A stretch of 64,000 nucleotides of DNA from Orientallactaga sibirica (Eukaryota; Chordata; Mammalia; Rodentia; Dipodidae). The stretch is from the NCBI GenBank assembly GCA_036365145.1, contig JAEOAD010001365.1, positions 4,363,001 through 4,427,000 of the forward strand, written 5' to 3'. The notes below the pieces were generated by a model. The model saw only the letters and a program-made list of their open reading frames with translations. It had not been told where the DNA came from and searched no databases. The position numbers and the translations under genes are program-made. This document shows positions 31,601 to 42,753 of the stretch, piece after piece. Positions within the stretch are counted from its first letter, which is position 1, and each line of letters starts with the position of its first letter.

Positions 31601-33124
31601 TCACTGCATCTGGCTAAACGTGGGACCTGGAGATTGGAACCGGGTTCTTAGGTTTAGCAGGCAGGCACCTTAACCACTAAGCCATCTCTCCAGCCCACAA
31701 AAGCATTTTTTAAAAAATTTATTTATTTGAGAGAGAGGCAGAGAGAGACAGAGGGAGAGAGAGGATGGGAGCACCAGGGCCTCTAGCCACTGCTAATGAA
31801 CTCTAGACGCATGCTCCATCTTGTGCATCTGGCTTATGTGAGCACTAGGGAATTGAACCTGTGTTCTTAGGTCTCACAGGCAAGTGCCTTAATTAACTGC
31901 TAAGCCATCTCTCCAGCCCTGCAAAAACATTTCTGTTCTGGGGTGTGGTTGTGGTAGCTCATTTGCCTAGCATTCACAAGGTCCCGGGCTCCATCCGGAG
32001 CACTCAGAGAGAGAGGGAAGAAGGGATGGATTTACTTTATTGATTAACAAATAATTACATGCACTTATGGACTAAGTATGATATTTCAATCCATGTACAC
32101 GTTGCACACATGTGGGGCCACAAGAGAACATTACATGTTCTTTTCCACTGCTTTTCTGCCGCTTCCTTGAGGTGGAGTCTCTCACTTAATCAGGAGCTGC
32201 TGTTTGCAGTCAGAGAGCGCCAGAGTCTCTGGTCTCCACCCCAGCAGACTAGGGTTACAGACAGGTACTCTGATGTCATGGGCCCTCTTGCTTGCATGGA
32301 AAGTGCTCTTATTCAAGCCATCCTGCAAGCTCAGGTATCTTCTCTCAAAGGGGTGTCCCTAAGCCATCTCAGCCCTGACCCCTCCCCTGGTCACTCTACA
32401 GTACCAAGAAGTGCTCTTCCAGTCCCCTTTATTATCTTATTATTTAAAAAAATTATTATTATTACTTTATTTATTTTTTTGGAGAGAGAGACAGAGAGAG
32501 AGAGAGAGGGAGAGGGAGACAGATAGAGATGGGCGCACCAGCAGTCTCTCAGCTGCTGTGAATGAAATCCAGATGCGTGCACCCCCTTGTGGTCAAGTGC
32601 GGCATTGCGCCCTTGCATCACTTTGCATCTGGCTAAACGTGGGACCTGGAGATTGGAACCGCTGGAGATTGGAACCGGGTTCTTAGGCTTAGCACGCAGG
32701 CGCCTTAACCGCTAAGCCATCTCTCCAGACCATTATTATTTTTATCTTAAAGAGAGAGAGAATTGGCATACCAGGCAATTGCACTCCAGATGCTTGTGCC
32801 ACCTAGTGGGCATGTGCAACCTTGTGCCTGTCTCACCTTTGTGTGTCTGGCTTACATGGGATTGGGAAAGTCAAACATGGGCCCTTAGGCTTCGCAGGCA
32901 AGCACCTTAACCACTAAACCACCTGTCCAGCCCCCCCTTTAGTTTTTTTAAATGTATTTTTTCCCACTTTGTGCATCTGGCTTTTAAACCATGATAATTA
33001 CCAACCCTCCTCCAATTTCCCCTTCATATTAATACTCTCCATAATATTCTTTCCTATATTTCTTTTCCCTCTTAGTTTTTAAAAAGTTTTATTTATTTAT
33101 TTATTTGAGAGAAAGAGGCAAAGA

Positions 33125-33156
<32 letters not shown>

Positions 33157-36100
33157 ATGGGCGGGCAAGGGCCTCCAGCCACTGCAAATGAATTCCAGAT
33201 GCAATACACCCCCTTGTGCATCTGGCTTACGTGGGTTCTGGGGAATCAAACTGAGGTCCTTTGGCTTTGCAGGCAAGTGCCTTAACTGCTAAGCCAACTC
33301 TCCATCCCCCCTTTAGCTTTTATTTCAATATTTTATCTTTATTTATTCCAGAGACAGAGAGAGAGAGAAAGGGGGAGAGAAATAATGGGTGTGTCAGAGC
33401 CTCCAGCTGCTGCAAACGAACTCTAGATGCATGCATCACCTTGTGCATCTGGCTTTATGTGGGCACTGGGGAATCGAACCCAGGTCCTTTGGCTTTGCAG
33501 GCAAGCGTCTTAACCGCTAAACCATCTTTCTAGCCCTCAAATCCCCTTTAAAGGACGCAGCCAGTCACCACCCAGCTTCCTTGTCTGGTGTCAGGGGTGG
33601 GTCTCCAGACACACATCCTCAGTGCCTTCCCCATGTCTGCTCTTCCAGACTCATCTACGTCGCAGGCAGAGAGGGCCACATGCTTAAAGTGCTCTCATAC
33701 ATCAGTGTCAAGCGTCTCACACCTGCCCCTGCCCTCATCTTTTATGTGAGTATGAGTTCCACTGTGACACCCAGCCCCTAAGCTGGAGGGTCCCCCCGTG
33801 GGGTGCTGAAGTGGTCTTGTACTGCTAAGCCCAGTGCCTTCAGAATGAGCCAGAGTCCCTCATTTCTTAAACGAAACACACATATACATATATATCCCAA
33901 GATCATTCAATTGATCTGACGTCTCCATTTTCTGAATTTGCCACAAAAGACAGTGAATCTTCCAAGCTTGTCTGCTTCTTACACATAGGCACACCTGTCT
34001 GTCCTGGAAACCTGGTAATAAACTATACAGAGGCCCATAGCTTCCAGAGACCCAGAGAAGTAAATCGGGGGCTTTACAAGGGAGGCTGACAACAGCCTCT
34101 CACTTCATCCTGGAAGCTGAAAGTCATGGACTGGTCCCAGTTAATGGCTGCCATTTCTCGAGGGTGGTGAGGCCCTACTCAGGGCTAGCCCACTGCGCCC
34201 AGCTGCAGAGGACAACATTCCTGTCACCTTCCCACTCACGCACTCTGAAGGCGAGAAACAGTTGCTGATGCATGGGAGCCACACATGCAGTGACAAGCAG
34301 ACTGGGCTTCATGGGAGCCACACATGCAGTGACAAGCAGACTGGGCTTCATGGTCTGGGCTGCCCATCAGGAAAACTCAAAAAGTGAGATCCACCCTTAG
34401 ACAGAGCTGGTGCAACAGACAAGCAGATTTTATTTTTAATTTTTAGTTTTTCAAAGTAGGGTCTCACTGTAGCCCAGGCTGACCTGGAATTCACTCCGTA
34501 GTCTCAGGCTGGCCTTGAACGTATGGTGATCCTCTTACCTCTTCCTCCTGAATGCTGGAATTAAAGGCGTGCACCATCACACCTAGCCGGCCATGCAGAT
34601 TTTGTCTGATTTTTTTCCTTGCTTAAAATCAGGACTTCAGGCCACAGATGTAATCTCAGCACTCAAGAGGTTGAGGCAGGAGGATCAGGAGTTTGGGGTC
34701 AGCCTGGGTATATAGCAAAATGTGTGTGTGTGAGACAGAGGGAGAGGGAGAGAGCGAGCACACGCACAACTTCAAAGACTCAAAAAGTCCAAGTTCTGTC
34801 AGGCTATAAACTATCAGGTCCAGCCCCATCTCTAGAAGGATCCACAGGAAGTTTGTTTCATGCGTAGGAAGTCCACCACAGGGAAAACTGCCTCTTCATT
34901 CTTCTGTGAGGTGGCGACGAGAATGGTCATGTGCACTCATGATCTATGGCTTCTCCCGCCAGGGCATCATAGCCACCATTTACATCATCCCTGGTGACAT
35001 CAACTCCCTGGTGAACTACTTCAGCTTTGCTGCCTGGTTGTTTTATGGGATGACCTTCCTAGGGCTCCTAGTGATGAGGTTCACGAGGAAAGATCTGGAA
35101 AGGCCTATCACGGTAAGCGTTGCGCCTCCCCCGTGTGTCATAGGCAGGCTGTTCCTTCTCGGAAGTAGGCAATTATTCCAGATGCTCCTCTGTGATTCAG
35201 CACTCGGCTCTCGATCAAGAGGCCCCCGTGGTCATTTCATAGGAAAGCCACTTGTTCACTCATGTCATTAAAGTTCACCTGTGGCCTAAAGCTCTACCCA
35301 AAGCAAGAGGCCCAGCTCTGTAGTCTCGGACCTCTCACATATGCATGTATATATGTATACATATATATACATATATATGTATGTGTAAATTTTACTTGCC
35401 GGCAAAGGGAGATGGGGGGAGGGAGGGAAAGGGAATGGGCACATCAGGGCCTCTAGCCACTACAAAAAACTCCACGTGTGCCACTTTGGGCATCTGGCAT
35501 TACGTAGGTACGGAATTGACCCCGGTGTATTAGGCTTTGCAGGCAAGTGTCTTAACCAGCGAGCCGTCCCTCCATCCCACATATGCTGCTATTGGGGTCC
35601 TTGGAAATGGCCCTGGGCTCTGTCCTGTGGAGAAACAGGATCTGCTTGGAGCCTCCTGCTCCCTGCATGGCTGATGTGGGTCTGGACCCCAGTGCAGAGG
35701 AAGGAGAATTTATTTTGTTTTGCTTATGCCAAAGGCATAAAAACAAAATAACTATTTAATTTAATTATCATGGTGACAGTTAAGCACAGATATAAGAACA
35801 AGGTAGGAAAGCTGAGGGCTTAAGCAACCAGATTAGGGTAAGGAGAGTATGCTGTTTAAAAGTCTTAAAGGTCTCCTGGTGTGTCTGTTTACCACCTCCA
35901 CACAGCTGAGACAGGAGGCCTGCTGGACTCTGGCAGCTCTGTCTCACTCTGTCTTAGCAGGCAACATCAGGGTGACAATACAGGATTTTTCAAAAATTTA
36001 ATTTATTTACTTATTGAGAGAGAGGGCAAGAGAGAATGGTTGTGCCAGGGCCTCCAGCCACTGCAAACAAACTCCAGACTCATGCGCCACCTTGTGCATC

Positions 36101-38844
36101 TGGCTTACATGGGTCCTGGGGAATGGAACCTGGGTCCTTAGGCTTTGTAAGCAAGTGCCTTAACCACTGAGCCATCTCTTCATCCCAGTATAGGCTTTTA
36201 ATCTGCACTAAGTTCCTCATAGAAACAGGCAGAGCCATAGACTAGTGAGGGGAAAGCCTGAAGCCAACATTGCCAGCACAATGCTGACATGAAGCTCAGG
36301 ACTTGAAGGCCCACTGAAGACCTGGGGGCTGGCAGTGAGTGGGAGAGCAGGGTGATGGCCAAACCCGCCAGGTCCTTTCGAGGACAGAGGCAGCTTTAAA
36401 CCTGGCAAGACATCAGAAACGACTGTGGAGACACAGCACACACCAGGTACGGCAGGAACATCGGGGCCACAGGGGAGGAGGCGACCTGGACAGTTAGGTC
36501 AGTGCTTCAAAATGCCATTTCAGAAAAGGAAATGAAGGGTTAAGCAGGGAAAAGGACTACCAGAGCCAAGATGCACGCCCCCAGAGACCTGCAGGAAAGC
36601 ACACGCCAAAGAGAAACAAAGCGTTTGAAAATAAGCAAAATGTAAAAAAAGTTCTGATGCATGTATAATTGGAACCCTGAAGAAAAGAATGATGTTAAGA
36701 ATTCTAAAAATTATACTTCAAGGCCCACCTTGCCAGACACAACTCCACCCGGACAGGGAGAGCAAAGGAACACACCGGCGGCATCACAGATTTTTTTTTT
36801 TTTTTTGGTAATTTTTTTATGAGAGTCAGAGGAGTGAGAGAGAGAGAGAAAGAAAGAGAGAATATTGATGAATTAGCATGCCAGGCCTTCAGCCATTGGA
36901 ATCAACTCCAGATGCTTGCACCACCTTGTGTGCATGTGCAACTTTGCATGTGCATCACCTTGTATGTCTGGCTTACGTGGGATCTGGAGAGTAGAACATG
37001 GGTCCTTAGGCTTTGCAGGCAAGCACCTTAACCACTAAGCCATCTCTCCAGCCCCAGCACGGGTTTTGTGTGAGAATGCTGGTAATGGGCTTAGCAGATC
37101 TCAGGAATTGAATCCCCCCAACAGAGAAGAGGGCCAAGGAGAAAATCCAGTTTATCCCCATAGAAACTACACAGGACAGGGCAAAGAGGCGTGGGCTCGG
37201 TGAGGAGACGGAATCCTCTTGGAGAGTGTTTCTGAACCATAAAGGAGTCTAGTCGGGTGTGGGGACACATTCACAAGCCCACATGGGAGGCTGAGGCAGG
37301 AGGTTTCCAAGTTCAAGTTCAAAGCTAACCCTGGGCAATACATAGCCAGACACTGTTTCAATAAACAAAACAGAGGACTGGGGAGATAGCTGAGCAGTTA
37401 AAGACTCTTGCTTGCAAAGCCTGATGGCCAAGGTTCAATTCCCTAGCACCTATATAAAGCCAGATACACAAAGTGGCTCATGCGTACTCACAAAGCAAAC
37501 AGGAAGTACAAAGTGGGATGGAAAATCTCAACAAGTGAAAGAAAAACAGGTGGAAAGCGAAGTGCAGCGGCACTTGACAATGAAGACAAAGAAACACAAC
37601 CCGGTGAAGCTCAACCTTGCTCCTAAGAGGACGCGTGCAAAACGGAGCAATGAGGTACCATGTACTGCCTGTCGGATGAGCTGAGACCCCCCAAGTCTGA
37701 TCACACTGTCCTGGGGGCATGAGGGGCTGAAGGATGACCACCATTCCACACACTGCCAGAGGAATGCTAGCGGTGCAGCCGCTGCCCAGGGGAGCTTGGA
37801 AGTATCCAGAAAGTTACATGTGCCCTGACTCTTGACTTGCCGCCCCACCTTGATCATCTACCCAAAGTAAAACTAGCAAACTGTGAGCTCTATGCACTTA
37901 CTTATTATAGCACCAACTGTAATAGCAAAGGCTCACCACAACCCAAATGGCAATCAGTAGGAGACTGGCGTGGCCCACGTAGGAGTGGCACTGACACAAC
38001 CAGTGGATGAGTAGTGACTATGTGCTAAAACGGTTTACTATCTCATTTGCCATTTTTTTTTTTTTTTTTTTTTTTATTTTTCGAGGTAGGGTCTCACTCT
38101 AGCTCAGGCTGACCTGGAATTCACTACGTAGTCTCAGGGTGACCTTGAACTCACAGCAATCCTCCTACCTCTGCCTCCCCAGTACTGGGATTAAAGGCGT
38201 GCACCACCACACCCGGCTTCATTTGCTATCTTTTATGTAAGAGTAATGGAAGACAAGTATGTGCATATTTGTGACAAGATCAAATAAACAAATACAAAAA
38301 GAAAAAATCACACAGCAAGCGGATGATACAGGCACACAGACAAAAGTGCCATTAAGTGGTGTTAAAGTGCAGTCTGTGAACGAGTCCTGTGGGAGGCACT
38401 GCACCACAAGGATCCTGATGCCCGGTGAGGGACTTCTGGCCAGTAACCACTGGACATCCTTGACCTCAGGAGGGATGACAATACAGGACTGAAATATATA
38501 TATATATGTCATAACCCATAAATATGAGTTACCACTGGAGGTCTCAGAACCCAACCTGCCATTCTGAAAATTAAGAAGCAAAAGGAATTAAGCAATTAAT
38601 GCCACTTTCTTGTACAAACTACAACTTAGGAAAACCAAATAATTGATGAATCTCATTACAAAACTTCATATAACTAATTCTAGAAAGAAAAACAGAATTA
38701 AAACCATTTGCAACCAAAATGAAGCAATGTGTGAAGGCAATGATCATTAGTGGAGGAAACGATAAAAGCTTTGATCTTTTCTTTTTTTTATTATTTTTAA
38801 ATTTTATTTTATTTATTTGAGAGTGAGACAGATAGACAAAGAGG

Positions 38845-38876
<32 letters not shown>

Positions 38877-41800
38877 ATAGGCGCATCAGGGCCTCCAGCC
38901 ACTGCAAATGAACTCCAGATGCATGTGCCACCTTGTACATTTGGCTTATGTGGGTCCTGGGGAATTGAGCCTCAAACCAGGGTTCTTGGGCTTCATATAG
39001 GCAAGCACTTAACCGCTAAGCCATCTCTCCAGCCCTGATGTTTTATTTTCAACCATGAGGCCAGTGGTGGAGGCACAGCGGTGCTGGGATGGTCTTCCTC
39101 TCGGAGGGCTGCAGATGGACCCCCGTGATTACCAAGTAGACCGCGGGACCTCACCTGCCGTGCTGTGCTCCGGCCATCAGGTGTCCCATTCTCTACCTCT
39201 ACCCACTTGCAGGAAGTAAGAGCAGTTGTAACACATGGAGGAAGATACGGTGCACAGCTAGGGTTAGAGACTATGTGACACACCAACAAATTAGTGACAA
39301 GGCAAGGAAGGTGGAGAGGGGATAAGGACACTAAAGACAGGAAGTCCTGATCAAATGAGGGGTGTGGACGGTCTTCATTTTTCAGCAGAGAGACCAGCGT
39401 GGGGTGGGTGAAATGACGTGAGCATTCTCGGACGCAAGGCCCGAGGAGTTCAGTCGTCCCCGGCTCTCTCTGGACACGTGTGCTGCTCTTCGCCTGCAGG
39501 TGCCCATCCTCATCCCCGTCTTGGTGACTGTCATCTCCGTGTTCTTGGTCCTGGCCCCCATCATCAGCGAGCCTGCGTGGGAATATCTCTACTGCGTGTT
39601 ATTCATACTGAGTGGGCTTATATTTTACTTCCTTTTTGTCCACTACAAGTTTGGATGGGCTCAGAAACTCTCCAGTAAGTACAGCGGCAGGGCGGTTAGA
39701 ACAGTACGGCCCACAGCCCCAGCTCACCTGTGCTGGGCTGAGCCACCACACTTCAGCACACGCTCTCACTTCCAGCACACAGGACTCCCTCTGCAGGGTG
39801 CATCCTTCATCTCTATTCCCACCAATGATCCTAGCAAGGAAAAGTATTATTTTCTTTGAATTGCAAGGTATAGTTAACACACTTGACTATGGAGACCACT
39901 GTTGAAGGATAGCTCAGTACTGTCAAAATACTCACATCTAGGGCTAGGGAGGTGGCTCAGCGGTTAAGGTGCTTGCCTGGGAAACCCCTTATAAGGACCC
40001 TTGTTCGACTTGCCAGATCCCATGTAAGCCAGATGCACAAGGTGATGCACACGCAAGGTTATGCATGCATACAAGTTATGTATGCATCTGGAGTTTGACT
40101 GCAGTGGCTGGAGGCCCTGGTGTACCAATTCTCTCTTGCTCTCTAAGGAAAAAGAGCCAGGCGTGGTGGCGCACACCTTTCATCCCAGTGCTAGGGAGGC
40201 AGAGGTAGGAGGATTGCATGAGTCTGAGGCTACCCCGAGACTACATAGTGAATTCCAGGTCAGCCTGGGCTAGAGTGAGACCCTACCTTGAAAAGTGAAA
40301 ACCAAAACCAAAACCAAAAAAACAGGGGCCTGGAGAGATGGTGTAGCAGTTAAGTGCTTGCCTGTGAAGCCTAAGGACCCTGGTTCCGAGGCTTGATTCC
40401 TCAGGACCCACGTAAGCCAGATGCACAAGGTGGCGCATGCATCTGGAGTTCATTTGCACTGGCTGGAGGCCCTGGCACGCCCATTCTCTCTCTTTATCTG
40501 CCTCTTTCTCTGTCACTCTCAAATAAATAAATAAAAAATAAACAACAAAAAATATTTAAAAAGAAAAACAACAAAAAAAAGTACTCACGTCTATACATAT
40601 CCTCCCCAGAGCACTGCTTTCTTTTGCTGATCATGTGCTCACATCTTACAAGGCTCAGTAAAAGCCCAAAGATACCCCAGAGTCATAGCCGGAACTGGGT
40701 CCTGGGATGAGGACACCAAGGCTGCTCTCTGCACTCTGCCATCCTGGTCCTCAGTGACCTGGACAGATGCTCTTTACAAGTTCACTGTATCAGCCCCTTC
40801 CGCTTTTTTTTTATTTGAGAGAGAGAGGGAGAGGGAGAGGGAGAGGGAAAGAAATTGATGTGCATTGGCCTCAGCCACTGCAATCAAACTCCAGATGTTG
40901 GGCCACCTAGTGGGCATGTGCAACCTTGCACTTGCCTCACCTTTGTGTGTCTGGCTAACATGGGATCTGCAGAGTAGAACATGGGTCCTTAGGCTTCGCA
41001 GGCAAGCACCTTAACCACTAAGCCATCTCTCCAGCCCCTTCCACTTCTGAAAAGAAAGCACTGTGCCAAAAACATTTATATAGAACCTGAATATCCCCCC
41101 TTTTGAGGACAAGTTTTCACTATGTAGCCCAAGCTAGCCTCCCAAGTCTTGATCTTCCTACTTCAGCCCTCCAAGTGCTGGGCTCAGGGACACGCACTAG
41201 CACGCTCACTTTACAAGTCTGTAACACGCTGTGTTCAGTGTTTTACCCTATGTGTGAAGTACCATGTATAGAAGTCTTCAGGCTCCTGAGTGGTAAGGCC
41301 ATCCTGGCTGATTTCCTCCACAGGTGCTGCTTGAAAATGGGGATTGGGCTGTGCAGTTTAATCCTGGATCCAGCACAGGGTCTGGCATGTAATGGCCGCT
41401 TTAAAAAGTAAATGTGGGGCTGGAGAGAAGGCATAGCGGTTAAGGCACTTGCCTGCAAAACCTAAGGACTCAAGTTCAACTCTCCAGGTCCTATGTAAGC
41501 CAGACACACAAAGTGATGCAAGCACTCAAGCTTACACATGCACACAAGGGGGCACACACATCTGGAATTCGATTGCAGTGGCCAATTCTAGCGTGCCAAT
41601 TCTCTCTCTCTCTCTGTGTCTCACTTTAAAAAAAAGACTAGTCTGTTGGGGTTGCCTAAAGTAAACGTGATTAAAAACCTACCTCTTCCAGATGGGCATG
41701 GTGTGAGCCAATGAGCCTGTGAGCCTATAAGCCCAGCACTTGGGAGGCTGAAGAAGGAGGGACAGACAGAGACCCTATCTCAAACAAATAGGAAAAAAAA

Positions 41801-42716
41801 ATATCTGTTTGCAACTTAGGTCAGGTAATGCAGTATGAGAGGAAAGCCCAGCTAGGACATGTTCATTCAGCTTGAGCGAGTGCCACACTGTCTCCACCTA
41901 CGCTTCCCTGGTTGTGAGCTGTCTCACAGTGCTGCTAGAACGTGCTGTTGACTAGTGTTGACAAGTGTAGACAGAGCAAGAGGCAATGTCGCTATTCTCC
42001 CCCAGGGCTTTATTCTTCTCTGGCAATAGCTCCCTGCACTCCAGCCTCTTCACTTTGGTCTCCACTCTGTGACAGAAAGGCTGCTGCAAACATTTATAGG
42101 AAGACAATTATGAGCAAAAGCCAGCCCTGTGACCTAAGGCCTCTGAGGAATGGCCAGGATGACTTACCGTTCAGGGTGCATGTCTCACTTCTCAACACGA
42201 ACATATCTAACCAAGCTGTTCCCTCCACAGGACATGGTGCACACCTATAGTATGCTATAGTCCTAGCATTTGGGAGGCTGAGGTAGGAGGATTGTGAGTT
42301 GAAGAACAGCCTGAGCTACACAGCGAAACTCTTTTTTTAAAAAAAACCCACCCAAAACATTACAGTGGGTTAAGGCAATGAAAAAATTGGAACAATTTTT
42401 TTTTTTTTGAGGTAAGGTCTCGCTCTAGCCCAGGCTGACCTGGAATTCACTATGTAGTCTCAGGCTGGCCTTGAACTCATGGTGATCCTCCTACCTCTGC
42501 CTCCTGAGTGTTGGGATGAAAGGTTTGTGCCACCATGCCCAGTAACAATTTGTATTTTAATCACAATGCAGTCTTACTGACTTCAGTCAGTACTTGTTAG
42601 TGAACATATTTAATTGAGTCATATTTTTCCTATAGGGTAAATTACTTGAGGGAGCACAAAATACTTGATGGAACTAAAATACTCCTTTTAAAATACTTTA
42701 TTTGAGAGAAAGAGGC

Positions 42717-42753
<37 letters not shown>

